Position numbers and translations under genes: made by a program
The notes under the pieces: model-generated
Database searches by the model: none
The model's input: only the letters and a program-made list of their open reading frames with translations
What the model was told of the DNA's origin: nothing
Source: Candidatus Binataceae bacterium
GTDB taxonomy: Bacteria; Desulfobacterota; Binatia; Binatales; Binataceae
Direction: 5' to 3'
Length of the DNA: 64,000 bases
Assembly (NCBI GenBank): GCA_035508495.1
Contig: DATJMX010000013.1
Span: 22,041-86,040 of the forward strand
Shown: positions 1 to 8,780 of the stretch, piece after piece
How the letters are laid out: each line of letters begins with the position of its first letter
Numbering within the stretch: the first letter of the stretch is position 1

Positions 1-1
1 C

Positions 2-1174
2 GAGCCGCAGATGGTCTCGGGCAAAGTTACCGCCGCGATCAATGAGATCCTGAACGAAGAGGGCCGCCTCCTGACCGAAGGCGATCGCGCGCGCCTGGTC
101 GATGAAATCAAGAACGAGCTGCTGGGCCTGGGCCCGCTCGAGCCGCTGCTCCGCGACGACGACATCACCGATATCCTGGTCAACGGCCACGGGCAGGTTT
201 ACGTCGAAAAGCAGGGCAAGCTGCATACCACCGAGGTTGCGTTCCAGGACGATCAGCACCTGATGCTGATCATCGAGCGCATCGTGTCGCGGGTCGGACG
301 CCGCGTCGACGAGGCGTCGCCGATGGTCGATGCGCGCCTGCCCGACGGCTCGCGTATCAACGCGATTATCCCGCCGCTCGCGCTTGATGGGCCTGCGCTG
401 TCGATTCGCCGCTTCGGCAAGCGGCGTTACGATATCGGCGCGCTGGTCGAGAAGGGCTCGCTCTCGCCGGAGCTGGTCGAGTTTCTGCAGGCGGTAGTGC
501 GGGCGCGGCTCAACGTTCTCGTTTGCGGCGGCACCGGTTCGGGCAAGACCACGATGCTCAACTGCCTCTCCGCGTTCGTGCCCGAGGACGAGCGGATCGT
601 GACGATCGAGGATTCCGCCGAGCTTTCGCTGCAGCAGCCACACGTGGTGCGCCTGGAGACGCGGCCCGCGAACCTGGAAGGCAGAGGCGAGGTTACGCAG
701 CGCGACCTGGTGCGCAACTGTTTGCGTATGCGGCCGGATCGGATCGTCGTCGGCGAGGTTCGCGGCGCGGAAGTCTTTGACATGCTGCAAGCGATGTCGA
801 CCGGTCATGACGGATCGATCGCCACCATTCACGCCAATAGCGCGCGCGAGTGCCTGTCGCGCCTGGAGATGATGATGCTGCTGTCGGGCGTATCGATACC
901 GCAGCGCGCGATGCGCCAGCAGGTCGCGTCGGCGGTCAATCTCATAGTTCATATCTCGCGGCTCTCGGACGGCTCGCGCAAGGTGCTGAAAATCTCGGAG
1001 GTCAGCGGCATGGAAGGCGAGATGATCATGATGCAGGATCTCTACGAATTTGTCCGCACCGATCATTCCGTTCAAGGCAAGATCGCCGGCTACTATCGCT
1101 CGACCGGGATCCGCTCGGTCTATGGTCAGCGGCTGGAAACCGTCGGCTTCAGGACCGACGCGCGCACTGTGTGA
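2..1174 (+). CDS. cpaF: Tad/CpaF-type secretion ATPase (5' partial)
   Basis: Hexameric ATPase powering assembly of Tad/Flp type IVc pili at the inner membrane. The reading frame is open from the window edge, and the first internal ATG at position 11 gives only 387 residues, shorter than usual for CpaF, so the true start is probably upstream. Counting from that ATG, the Walker A GGTGSGKT lies near residues 173-180. The Walker B region RIVVGEVRG and the TIHAN motif typical of type II/IV secretion ATPases follow. The N-terminal GLGPLEPLL and DILVNG motifs are CpaF signatures. The stop overlaps the tadB start by one base (TGATG), so the genes are translationally coupled. Confidence 0.95.
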   Translation, partial: EPQMVSGKVTAAINEILNEEGRLLTEGDRARLVDEIKNELLGLGPLEPLLRDDDITDILVNGHGQVYVEKQGKLHTTEVAFQDDQHLMLIIERIVSRVGRRVDEASPMVDARLPDGSRINAIIPPLALDGPALSIRRFGKRRYDIGALVEKGSLSPELVEFLQAVVRARLNVLVCGGTGSGKTTMLNCLSAFVPEDERIVTIEDSAELSLQQPHVVRLETRPANLEGRGEVTQRDLVRNCLRMRPDRIVVGEVRGAEVFDMLQAMSTGHDGSIATIHANSARECLSRLEMMMLLSGVSIPQRAMRQQVASAVNLIVHISRLSDGSRKVLKISEVSGMEGEMIMMQDLYEFVRTDHSVQGKIAGYYRSTGIRSVYGQRLETVGFRTDARTV

Positions 1175-2136
1175 TGCTGATGCCGGATATCGGAATCGCG
1201 TTCGGCGCGGCGGGGCTGGTCCTGCTCGGAGTTCTGACGCTCCTGCTATTGCGCGGCGCTAAACCCACGGTCAGCAGGGAAGTGTTGCGGCAGATGGCGC
1301 GGCCCGATATGGCCGTCGCGGTCGACATAATCCGCAGCGGCCGGCGCAAGCCGGCCTCCAGCGAGCTGTTCGCGCGAATTTATCGGATCGACGTGATGCA
1401 GCGGCTGGAAGAGCAGATGTGGCAGGCGGGGCTCTATGCCTCGGTCGCCGACGTGCTGTTGATCATCGTGCTGATGTTCGGCGCGGGCTTCGCGGCCGGG
1501 CAGGCGGTCTGGAAAGACAAATTGTTTGCGCTCGCGATGGGCGCAGCCCTGGGCGCGCTGCCGATTTTCTATATTCGCTTCCGGCGCCGCCGCCGGCTGC
1601 GCAACTTTGTGCGCCAGCTCCCGCCGGCGCTCGATCTGATCAAGTCATCGCTCGAAGCAGGTCACTCCTTGATGCGCGGACTGCAGGTCGTGGTCGATGA
1701 GTTTCCCGACCCGATCGGCAGCGAGATGCGCTCGGTGATCGAGCAGACGCGCCTTGGCTTGCCGCTGCCGCGATCGCTGGAGGAAATGCTGAAACGTGTG
1801 CCCGAGGAGGATCTGCGGCTGCTGGTCGTCGCGGTGAAAGTGCAGGCGGAGGTCGGCAGCTCGCTCGCGCAGATCATCGGGCGGCTGTCCGACATCGTGC
1901 GCAACCGCCAGCGCCTGCAGCAGCAGATTCACGCGCTGACGGCGCAGTCGCGGATGAGCGGGATCGTGGTGGGAATTCTGCCGGCGCTGATCCTGGCCGC
2001 GTTCAGTATTATCCAGCCCGATTACACGCACATGCTTTTCTACGACCCGACCGGGCTAAAAATTTTGAAGACCGCGATCTTTCTCGATGGGCTCGCGTTC
2101 CTGACGATTCGACGCCTGCTGCGGGTGCGATATTGA
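1174..2136 (+). CDS. tadB: TadB inner-membrane pilus assembly protein
   Basis: Type II secretion F-domain (GspF-like) membrane protein of the Tad pilus platform, about 320 residues. I chose the ATG at 1174 because it overlaps the cpaF stop and directly precedes a hydrophobic segment. A long upstream extension in the same frame is antisense-like coding shadow of cpaF. Hydrophobic stretches lie near residues 5-25 and 90-135, and at the C-terminus after a conserved cytoplasmic F-domain with the sequence PPALDLIKSSLEAGHS. tadC follows after one base. TadB and TadC normally form the inner-membrane platform on which CpaF acts. Confidence 0.93.
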   Translation: MLMPDIGIAFGAAGLVLLGVLTLLLLRGAKPTVSREVLRQMARPDMAVAVDIIRSGRRKPASSELFARIYRIDVMQRLEEQMWQAGLYASVADVLLIIVLMFGAGFAAGQAVWKDKLFALAMGAALGALPIFYIRFRRRRRLRNFVRQLPPALDLIKSSLEAGHSLMRGLQVVVDEFPDPIGSEMRSVIEQTRLGLPLPRSLEEMLKRVPEEDLRLLVVAVKVQAEVGSSLAQIIGRLSDIVRNRQRLQQQIHALTAQSRMSGIVVGILPALILAAFSIIQPDYTHMLFYDPTGLKILKTAIFLDGLAFLTIRRLLRVRY

Positions 2137-2137
2137 G

Positions 2138-3076
2138 ATGATGACCTCGTTCTACGTGAGCCTGACGATCTTCCTGCTGGTGGCGGCGGCCGCGACCGCG
2201 CTCTACGCCGCGATCTTCGGTGCGCGGCGAATCTTCGAAGATCGGATCGCCGATATCGCGGTGAAGATGCGGGTCGCGTACGGCAATCCGACCGACGAGG
2301 AGATCAATTCGGATTCGTTTGCGCGGGGGCTGTTCCGATGGGTGGTGCGGCATCTGCCTGAGCCGCAGCTCGATGCCGAGGAAGCGGAAAAGTTGCAAAC
2401 CGTGCTGGCGCGTGCGGGGTTCGCTCGCTCCGAAGACGTTTCGACCTTCAACTTTATTCGCCTCGGACTGATGGCGTTGCTCGGGGCGGCGGCGCTGGTG
2501 GCGGCAATCGCGCATGGCGCAGGCGGGATCAGACCACTATTGGCGGCGTTGGTCGGCGCCGGCGCCGGGCTGTTCGTCCCGCTTTTTTACGTCAGGCATC
2601 GGGCCGGAAATCGACAGCGCGCTATCTCATGTCAACTGTCCGACATCCTCGATTTGCTGGTCGTGTGCGTGGAAGCGGGCCTCGGATTATCGGAAGCGAT
2701 CAAGATCGTCGGCAGCGAGGCTGAGCGGCAACAGCAGGAGATCGGTTCGGAGCTGGCCATCGTTTCAGGCGAATTGAGTGCGGGCGCGACGCTGGGACAG
2801 GCGCTGCGCAACCTCGCGACGCGCACCGCGGTCGAGGACATCAAGCCGCTATCGGCGACGCTGATCCAGAGTGAGCAACTCGGCGCGCAGGTCGGGCCTG
2901 CACTGCGCTCGATCTCGGATTCTCTGCGCACCACGCGCCGGATCCGGGCCGAGGAAGCCGCGCAGAAAACCACGGTCAAGATTCTCTTTCCGCTGGTGCT
3001 TTTCGTGCTGCCGGCGATGATGGCGGTGATCGTCGGTCCCGCGATGATCCAGGTTCTGCGAACGCTCAACCAATAG
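2138..3076 (+). CDS. tadC: TadC inner-membrane pilus assembly protein
   Basis: Second GspF-type platform protein of the Tad system, 312 residues. It has an N-terminal membrane anchor, paired central hydrophobic segments (about residues 105-150), a cytoplasmic helical domain containing LSDILDLLVVCVEAGLGLSEA, which is the hallmark TadC region, and a C-terminal hydrophobic segment. Two adjacent ATGs (2138 and 2141) could start it. It follows tadB almost without a gap, so cpaF-tadB-tadC is one operon. The Tad genes for pilin, secretin and prepilin peptidase are not in the window and are presumably upstream. Confidence 0.93.
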   Translation: MMTSFYVSLTIFLLVAAAATALYAAIFGARRIFEDRIADIAVKMRVAYGNPTDEEINSDSFARGLFRWVVRHLPEPQLDAEEAEKLQTVLARAGFARSEDVSTFNFIRLGLMALLGAAALVAAIAHGAGGIRPLLAALVGAGAGLFVPLFYVRHRAGNRQRAISCQLSDILDLLVVCVEAGLGLSEAIKIVGSEAERQQQEIGSELAIVSGELSAGATLGQALRNLATRTAVEDIKPLSATLIQSEQLGAQVGPALRSISDSLRTTRRIRAEEAAQKTTVKILFPLVLFVLPAMMAVIVGPAMIQVLRTLNQ

Positions 3077-3136
3077 TAACCGCCAGTGACCGGCTCGCTC
3101 TTGACCCTGTCGCTGACCCGGCGCAAGGCTGATGCC

Positions 3137-3622
3137 ATGGCCGATTCGTTTCTCAAGCAGCGCGCCCTGGAACTCTGGAACGAAGGCTGTGAGCATCACC
3201 AGCGATCCGACCTCGACCGCGCGATCGAGTTGTACACCAAGAGTATCGAGATGTTTCCGACGGCCGAGGCCTACACCTTTCGCGGCTGGGCTTACCAGGG
3301 GCAGGGCAAGCTCGATGCGGCGATCGGAGAGTGCAAGCGCGCGATCGAAGTCGATCCGACCTTCGGTAATCCTTACAACGATATCGGCGCGTACCTGATC
3401 GAGAAGGGCGAGCTCGATGCGGCGATCGACTGGCTCGAACGCGCGAAGAAGGCCGAGCGCTACGAGCCGAAGCATTTTCCGTTCATGAATCTCGGCCGCG
3501 TTTATGCGCTGAAGGGCATGGTACGCAAGGCGATCGAGGAATTTGAAGGCGCGCTGCGCTTCGCGCCCGAGGATCCCGCGTGCAGCTCGGCGCTCGCACA
3601 ATTGCGCGGGCTTCTGAACTGA
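3137..3622 (+). CDS. TPR-repeat protein of the Tad operon
   Basis: Tetratricopeptide protein of 161 residues with about three TPR units (for example AYTFRGWAYQGQGKLDAAI) and no signal peptide. An in-frame GTG at 3086 would give 178 residues, but the ATG at 3137 starts just before the folded part. Its position right after tadC suggests a cytoplasmic scaffold analogous to the TPR protein TadD, which many Tad loci carry. TadD is normally longer and exported, so I do not assign that symbol. The peroxiredoxin gene starts seven bases downstream. Confidence 0.8.
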   Translation: MADSFLKQRALELWNEGCEHHQRSDLDRAIELYTKSIEMFPTAEAYTFRGWAYQGQGKLDAAIGECKRAIEVDPTFGNPYNDIGAYLIEKGELDAAIDWLERAKKAERYEPKHFPFMNLGRVYALKGMVRKAIEEFEGALRFAPEDPACSSALAQLRGLLN

Positions 3623-3629
3623 CGACGCG

Positions 3630-4076
3630 ATGCTCAAGCCGGGAGACCTCGCCCCCGATTTTACGCTGCCGGCTCACGGCGGTGGTGATGTGAGCCTTGC
3701 GGCGATGCGCGGGCGCAAGGTGTTCCTGTGGTTCTATCCCGAAGCGGGGACGCCGGTATGCACGAGCGAGGGATGCAGCCTGCGCGACCATCAGAGTTAC
3801 TTCGACGATTCCAATGTGCAGGTTCTCGGCGTCAGCTTCGATTCCGTCGAAACGAATGCAGAGTTCGCGGGCAAGCACGGCTTCTCTTTTCCGCTGCTCA
3901 GCGATCTGGATCGCAAGGTCGCGCTCTCATATGGCGCGTGCGGCGATGCCAAGGCCCGACACGCCGAGCGCATCAGTTTCGTGATCGACGAGAATGGCCG
4001 GATCGAGCGTGTCTATCCGCAGGTCGATCCGCGAAATCATGCGGCGCAGGTGTTGGCCGATATCCTCGGCGTTTGA
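3630..4076 (+). CDS. AhpC/TSA-family peroxiredoxin (Bcp/PrxQ-like)
   Basis: Thiol peroxidase reducing H2O2 and organic hydroperoxides. It is 148 residues, the normal size for a PrxQ/Bcp protein. The motif GTPVCTSEGCSLRD places a peroxidatic Cys at residue 44 and a second Cys at 49, the five-residue spacing of atypical 2-Cys PrxQ enzymes. There is no signal peptide, so it should act in the cytoplasm. It follows the TPR gene closely and may be cotranscribed with the Tad operon. A second Bcp homologue lies at 55.4-55.9 kb. Confidence 0.9.
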   Translation: MLKPGDLAPDFTLPAHGGGDVSLAAMRGRKVFLWFYPEAGTPVCTSEGCSLRDHQSYFDDSNVQVLGVSFDSVETNAEFAGKHGFSFPLLSDLDRKVALSYGACGDAKARHAERISFVIDENGRIERVYPQVDPRNHAAQVLADILGV

Positions 4077-4232
4077 TTTGTTCGCTGCTGTTCCGATTCG
4101 AGACAGCTCGACTGTCGCGAGTGTTCACAAATCGGATTCGTCCCGGGACCCGCAACTCAGTGCGAGATATAGCTGAACGTCGAACAGTGTCCCGTTATCG
4201 GATACGTGGCCTGCCGCTTGCTCATCAGGTGT

Positions 4233-5471
4233 ATGACCTCGGGAAATAATTGGGACACTCCCGCGGCAGGGGGCGTGAGCAAAGACGTGGAACAGGCAAA
4301 CATTGCGCAGCGGTCGGACCTGGAAGACAACGAGCAAATCGAAACTGGCAGTGCAGCTTCGGGCGATATCGTCACGCTCGAGCATCTCGCGCAGGGCTCC
4401 GAGCGCGTTGGCGGGATGGTGATCCGCTCGGCGCAGATGCGCAAGGTGCTCAAGACGATTCTGCGTCTCGGGCCGTACAAGGCGACCGTCCTGATTCACG
4501 GCGAATCCGGTACCGGCAAAGAGCTCGTCGCGCGCGCGTTGCATACGCTCGGACCAGTTCCGAACGGGCCGTTCGTTACGTTCAATTGCTCGAACCTGGT
4601 CGAGTCGCTGGCGGAGTCGCAGCTCTTCGGGCATATCAAGGGCGCGTTTACCGATGCGCGCGAAGATTCGATCGGCTACTTCCGTTCGGCCAATGGCGGC
4701 ACGCTCTTTCTCGATGAGATCGGCGACCTGCCGCTCAAGCTGCAGCCGAAGCTCTTGCGCGCGGTCGAGGCTCACGAAGTGCAGCCTGTCGGCTCGGCGC
4801 ATACATACAAAGTTGATATTCGCCTGGTCGCGGCGACGAATCGCGATCTACGCGCGATGGTGCGGATGGGCCAGTTCCGCGACGATCTGTACTATCGCCT
4901 CAACACGGCGGCGATCTTCAATCCGCCGCTGCGCGAACGGCGCGAAGCAATTCCCTCGTTCATCGCGTATTACATCGAGCACTACAACCGGCTATGCGGC
5001 AAGAACATCATCGGCGTCGAGCGCGCGGTGCTCAATGCGCTCACGTCGTGCCCGTGGCCGGGCAATGTGCGCGAACTGGCGCATGCGATCGAAAGCGCGG
5101 TGATTCTGACGGACTCCGACGTGGTGCTGATCCAGGACCTGCCCGAGCATATCGTCGATGGCGAAGATGCGATTCTCGTTCCGAGTGAGCAGCACGACGA
5201 AATTGAACACGTCGCGCCGCGAGCGCATTCGCCGAAATCTGCGAGCCAGGAAACCTGGCCGTTCCTGCTCGACGAAGTAATCAAGCGGACTCTGATTCGC
5301 TCGCTCGAAGAGACCGACGGCAATCGCCGCCGCGCCGCTGATCTCCTTGGAGTGTCGCGCTCGACGCTGTACCGGATGCTCGCGCGCTACGGCCTCGACG
5401 GCGGCAATCACGAGCCGGCAGAAGCGGGCGTCGACGGCGGCAGGGATTCGGGAGTCGACAGTCTTTTCTAA
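4233..5471 (+). CDS. Sigma-54-dependent transcriptional activator without receiver domain
   Basis: Bacterial enhancer-binding protein of 412 residues. It has a short N-terminal region of about 60 residues, too small for a receiver or PAS domain. The AAA+ sigma-54 activation domain follows, with Walker A GESGTGKE at about 90-97 and Walker B GTLFLDEIGDL near 155-165. A Fis-type helix-turn-helix near 365-390 contains RRAADLLGVSRSTLYRML. The sigma-54 contact loop reads GAFTDA (about 137-142) instead of the canonical GAFTGA. I chose the ATG at 4233 with an upstream AGG; a GTG at 4206 is also possible. It may control sigma-54 promoters of the adjacent Tad genes (inference). Confidence 0.9.
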   Translation: MTSGNNWDTPAAGGVSKDVEQANIAQRSDLEDNEQIETGSAASGDIVTLEHLAQGSERVGGMVIRSAQMRKVLKTILRLGPYKATVLIHGESGTGKELVARALHTLGPVPNGPFVTFNCSNLVESLAESQLFGHIKGAFTDAREDSIGYFRSANGGTLFLDEIGDLPLKLQPKLLRAVEAHEVQPVGSAHTYKVDIRLVAATNRDLRAMVRMGQFRDDLYYRLNTAAIFNPPLRERREAIPSFIAYYIEHYNRLCGKNIIGVERAVLNALTSCPWPGNVRELAHAIESAVILTDSDVVLIQDLPEHIVDGEDAILVPSEQHDEIEHVAPRAHSPKSASQETWPFLLDEVIKRTLIRSLEETDGNRRRAADLLGVSRSTLYRMLARYGLDGGNHEPAEAGVDGGRDSGVDSLF

Positions 5472-5520
5472 GCCGCGCCGTTGCGCGCGGGAGCGTGGTG
5501 ATTCAGAATTTCGGCTCGCG

Positions 5521-5817
5521 ATGAAACATTCGGCGCGAGCAACTGCGATAGTTCTGTCTGCGATCACCCTTAGCGGCGCAATGCTCGCCAATGCGGGCTC
5601 GGCGCCGCCTGATGTCGTCAGCCTCGAGCGCGAAGTCTCCCTGCGCCTCGCCCACGTTCGCGACGAGGGACCGGTTGACGACGCCAAGCGCGCACAACTC
5701 TCCAAGGCCGCGCAGCTCGAGCAAACCAGCGAAGCCGCTATCGCCAAAGGCGACTACCAGACCGCCGAGAGCGACCTGCTGGCGGCCAAAACGATCCTCG
5801 ACAACCTCAGCGACTGA
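5521..5817 (+). CDS. Small exported protein of unknown function
   Basis: A 98-residue protein starting at the ATG at 5521. It has a classic Sec signal peptide (basic MKHSARATA, a hydrophobic core, then cleavage after LANAGSA, predicted) and a mature domain of about 70 residues rich in Ala, Glu and Lys. The mature part is helical and resembles one to two TPR-like helices (AKGDYQTAESDLLAAKTIL). I do not recognise a family. It lies 49 bases after the sigma-54 activator and before xdhC. Confidence 0.65.
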   Translation: MKHSARATAIVLSAITLSGAMLANAGSAPPDVVSLEREVSLRLAHVRDEGPVDDAKRAQLSKAAQLEQTSEAAIAKGDYQTAESDLLAAKTILDNLSD

Positions 5818-5876
5818 ATCCGCCGATGGCGCGCGGGTTTTTCCGCTCGGGACCGTTCTGATAGTTGTGGATATGG

Positions 5877-7025
5877 ATGAATGGTCCGGATCAAATCTGG
5901 GCTGAGGCGCTCGGCACGCTCGAGCGCGGTCAGCGCTTTGCGCTTGCAACGGTGATCAATGTTCGCGGCTCCACGCCGCGCGAGGTCGGGGCCAAGATGA
6001 TCGTGCGGACTGATGGGCAGTTCGGAACGATCGGCGGCGGATGCGGCGAGGCCGAGGTTTTTCGTAAAGCGCGCCTGCTGCTCGATGAAGGCCGCGGCAC
6101 GCGGCTCGCCGAAGTCGACCTCACCGGAGATTTCGATCAGCAGCAGATCGGAAGCTGCGGCGGGATCATGGATGTCCTGGTCGATATCTGGTCGCCTGAG
6201 CGCGATATCGACACCGCCCGCAAGCTCGCCGAAGCTGCGGCCGAGAGCCGTCCCGCCAGTCTGCTTACGGTGATCGAAGCAGGGCGGCGCAGCGAAGCTC
6301 CGGTCGGAGCACGTGCCGTGATCGATCCAGCTGATGAAGCTCGGTCCGCGCCATTTGCGATTCCACTGCCGGCGTTCACACGAATCGTTGCGCGCACTCG
6401 CGATGCGCTTGCTGGACTTCTCGAAATCGAAAGCGACGGCGGAGTACGGCAGGTCACTCACATTGCGAACGGCACGTCGCCGCGGGTTTTCATCGATCCG
6501 ATCGTCGGTGCGCAGCGGCTGATAATCGCGGGCGGCGGTCATATCGCGCAGCCGCTAAGCCAGCTCGGCGCGATGCTGGGCTTTCATGTCACCGTGATCG
6601 ACGACAGGGCCTCATTTGCCAATCGCGAGCGTTTTCCCGATGCTGACGAGATTATCGTGCGCGCGTTCGGCGAGGCCGTCGCATCGCTTTCGCTCGATAC
6701 GCACTGCTACCTGGTCTCGGTGACGCGGGGCCATGCCTTCGACGAGGAAACGGTTCGCGCCGCGTTGCTTTCGCCGTGCGGCTTCGTTGGGATGATCGGA
6801 TCGCGGCGCCGGGTAAAGGCGATGCTCGAGCGGCTCGGCGAGTCGGGCGTACCGGTGGAGCGGCTGAACGAAGTTCACGCTCCGCTCGGACTCGATATCG
6901 GCGCCGAGACGCCGGAGGAGATTGCGCTCGCGATCATGGCCGAGATCGTGCGCGAGCGGCGGCTTGGCCTGCGTGATGAGCTCACTTTGGGCGTCAAATC
7001 CGGGCGGCTGGGGAAGAAGAGCTAG
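5877..7025 (+). CDS. XdhC/CoxI-family molybdoenzyme maturation factor
   Basis: XdhC-family proteins bind the molybdenum cofactor and support its sulfuration and insertion into xanthine dehydrogenase or aerobic CO dehydrogenase-like hydroxylases. This one has 382 residues. The N-terminal XdhC/CoxI domain contains GSTPREVGAKM, a TIGGGCGEAEV segment and QIGSCGG. The C-terminal Rossmann domain contains LIIAGGGHIAQPL. I chose the ATG at 5877 over an in-frame TTG at 5865. The mocA-like gene follows after three bases, the usual pairing for molybdenum hydroxylase maturation. No molybdenum hydroxylase subunit is encoded in the window. Confidence 0.88.
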   Translation: MNGPDQIWAEALGTLERGQRFALATVINVRGSTPREVGAKMIVRTDGQFGTIGGGCGEAEVFRKARLLLDEGRGTRLAEVDLTGDFDQQQIGSCGGIMDVLVDIWSPERDIDTARKLAEAAAESRPASLLTVIEAGRRSEAPVGARAVIDPADEARSAPFAIPLPAFTRIVARTRDALAGLLEIESDGGVRQVTHIANGTSPRVFIDPIVGAQRLIIAGGGHIAQPLSQLGAMLGFHVTVIDDRASFANRERFPDADEIIVRAFGEAVASLSLDTHCYLVSVTRGHAFDEETVRAALLSPCGFVGMIGSRRRVKAMLERLGESGVPVERLNEVHAPLGLDIGAETPEEIALAIMAEIVRERRLGLRDELTLGVKSGRLGKKS

Positions 7026-7028
7026 AGC

Positions 7029-7634
7029 GTGGCGCGAGTCGCGGGAATTCTTCTGGCGGCCGGCGAGTCGCGCCGCATGGGCTATCCGAAGCCGCTGCTG
7101 AAGATCGGAGCGCGGACCTTCGTCGAGCAGACGATTACGACGATGCTCGAAGTGGTGCCGCGAGTCGTGGTCGTGCTCGGTGCCCATGCGGAACGGATCC
7201 GGCCGGCGATTGCGCTCGATCCGCGCGTGAGTGTGGTCGAGAATCGAAACTTTATGCGCGGGCAGCTCTCCTCGCTGCAGGCCGGGATCGAGGCGGTGCG
7301 AAGCGATATCGACGGCATAATGATCCATCTCGCGGATCATCCTACCGTTCGAGTGGACACGTTCCGTGCCGTGCTGTCGAGCTACGGCCGGGGTGGCGAG
7401 CAGATCGTGATCGCGCGCTACCAGGGGCGCCGAGGGCATCCGGTGATCTTCGATCGGTCGATCTTCGACGAGCTGATCCATGCTTCCGATACCGAAGGCG
7501 CGCGGGCGGTCGTCAATGCAGACCCGTCGCGCGTGAGCTATGTTGATGTTGACGATCCCGGCGTGGTGCTCGACCTCGATACGCCCGAAGACGTCGAGCA
7601 TGCGGGATTCGTGGCGCCGCCGCGGGAATGGTAA
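7029..7634 (+). CDS. MobA/MocA-like nucleotidyltransferase
   Basis: NTP-transferase family protein of 201 residues starting with GTG. The N-terminal nucleotide-binding loop LLAAGESRRMGYPKPLL is the signature of MocA/MobA-type molybdenum cofactor cytidylyl- or guanylyltransferases. HLADHPTV resembles the metal-binding LxDxP segment (normally GDQP). RRGHPVIF is also typical of MocA. It is directly downstream of xdhC, which supports a role in making molybdopterin cytosine dinucleotide for a molybdenum hydroxylase. CofC, a related nucleotidyltransferase of F420 synthesis, is a less likely reading given the xdhC neighbour. Confidence 0.82.
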   Translation: MARVAGILLAAGESRRMGYPKPLLKIGARTFVEQTITTMLEVVPRVVVVLGAHAERIRPAIALDPRVSVVENRNFMRGQLSSLQAGIEAVRSDIDGIMIHLADHPTVRVDTFRAVLSSYGRGGEQIVIARYQGRRGHPVIFDRSIFDELIHASDTEGARAVVNADPSRVSYVDVDDPGVVLDLDTPEDVEHAGFVAPPREW

Positions 7635-7716
7635 ATCGCGGCTGCACATTTTTTCGGCACCCATCATTGAGAGCCTGCGTAACCGCCGCTATTCCTGAAC
7701 GTACTTACAGGCAGAT

Positions 7717-8349
7717 ATGCGTGGGCGATTGGCGAGCAGGAAGATCGCTTGGAGCTTGACGGCTAAACCTGACGAGGAGCTGATAGGCGAAGTTCTTGCC
7801 GGGGATGCGGGCGCCTTCAACGAGCTTTCGACACGGCATCGGCCGCGCGTCGAACGGCTGTGCCAGCGCTTTTTCTCCGATCCTGAGATGGCGCGGGACC
7901 TGGCCCAGGAGAGCTTTATCCGGGCTTACACGGCGCTGGCCAGTTATCGCCGCGAGATGCCGTTCGGCGGCTGGCTGCGTTCGATAGTAATCAACTTGTG
8001 CTATGACGAGTTGCGCAGACGGCGGCGCCGTCCCGAAGAGCTGGTCGGCGACTTCAACGCTCCAGAAGTGCAGTGGATGCATCTGGTCAACGATGCGTCG
8101 CCGGAAGACCTCGTGGGCGACGCGGAGGAGCGGCGCGAGGCTCACGACCTGGCGCATCGGCTGCTCGATACCTTGCGTCCCGAGGATCGGATGGTGATGG
8201 TGATGAAGGAAAGCGAGGACATGAGCGTGGCCGAGATCGCCCAAACGATGGGCTGGAGCGAGGCCAAAGTAAAAATCCGTGCGTTTCGCGCTCGACAATC
8301 GCTGCGCAAACAGGCGGAGCGGATGCTGGCGGCGGGACGCGACAGGTGA
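7717..8349 (+). CDS. ECF-family RNA polymerase sigma factor
   Basis: Extracytoplasmic-function sigma factor of 210 residues. Region 2 (about 25-95) includes DLAQESFIRAYTAL and GGWLRSIVINLCYDELRRRRRR. Region 4 (about 140-200) includes the helix-turn-helix MSVAEIAQTMGWSEAKVKIRAFRARQ. An acidic linker separates the two. The first residues of the next gene lie almost on its stop, and that gene encodes an anti-sigma factor, so this is a self-contained signalling operon. Confidence 0.94.
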   Translation: MRGRLASRKIAWSLTAKPDEELIGEVLAGDAGAFNELSTRHRPRVERLCQRFFSDPEMARDLAQESFIRAYTALASYRREMPFGGWLRSIVINLCYDELRRRRRRPEELVGDFNAPEVQWMHLVNDASPEDLVGDAEERREAHDLAHRLLDTLRPEDRMVMVMKESEDMSVAEIAQTMGWSEAKVKIRAFRARQSLRKQAERMLAAGRDR

Positions 8350-8354
8350 ATCAG

Positions 8355-8780
8355 ATGAATTGTTTCGAGACTCGACAAGAATTTCCCGCGCTGTGGCGCA
8401 AGACCGCGACGGAAGAGCGCCGCGCGGAGCTGCTCGCGCATCTCAAGAGCTGCGCCAAGTGCGATCATGCGTTTCGCGTGTTTGCGCTGACGGCGCCGGT
8501 GCTCTATTCGGCGACCGAGCCCGGCGGGCGCATCGCGATCGAGCGCAGAGTTGGAGCATTGGCGCGGCGCGGCGCGATGGTCTCGCGCGGATCGACTTGG
8601 CAGCGCCAGATGGTGGCGATGTGCGCCGGCGTCATGGTCCTCTTCATGGCCAGCGCGGCGGCCTATCTCTCGGTGACGGTGCCAGTTAGCTCGTACTCTG
8701 ACGAAATCACCAATTCGGAATCGGCGCTCGACTTACCCGCGGCTGACACCTCGGTGATGGGCAACGACTTTGCCGGATAA
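8355..8780 (+). CDS. Zinc-finger (zf-HC2) anti-sigma factor, single-pass membrane protein
   Basis: A 141-residue protein whose N-terminus carries a zf-HC2 pattern (Cys3, His29, Cys33, Cys36 in HLKSCAKC) typical of ZAS-domain anti-sigma factors. One hydrophobic segment follows near residues 88-108 and then a short periplasmic tail. The ATG at 8355 has an AGGTG ribosome site six bases upstream; a GTG at 8346 overlapping the sigma stop is the alternative. It should hold the ECF sigma factor at the membrane until a periplasmic signal releases it. Confidence 0.85.
   Translation: MNCFETRQEFPALWRKTATEERRAELLAHLKSCAKCDHAFRVFALTAPVLYSATEPGGRIAIERRVGALARRGAMVSRGSTWQRQMVAMCAGVMVLFMASAAAYLSVTVPVSSYSDEITNSESALDLPAADTSVMGNDFAG

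Noticed and set aside
850..1173. N-terminal extension of tadB into cpaF
   Set aside because: The sequence before 1174 has no TadB homology and overlaps conserved cpaF codons.
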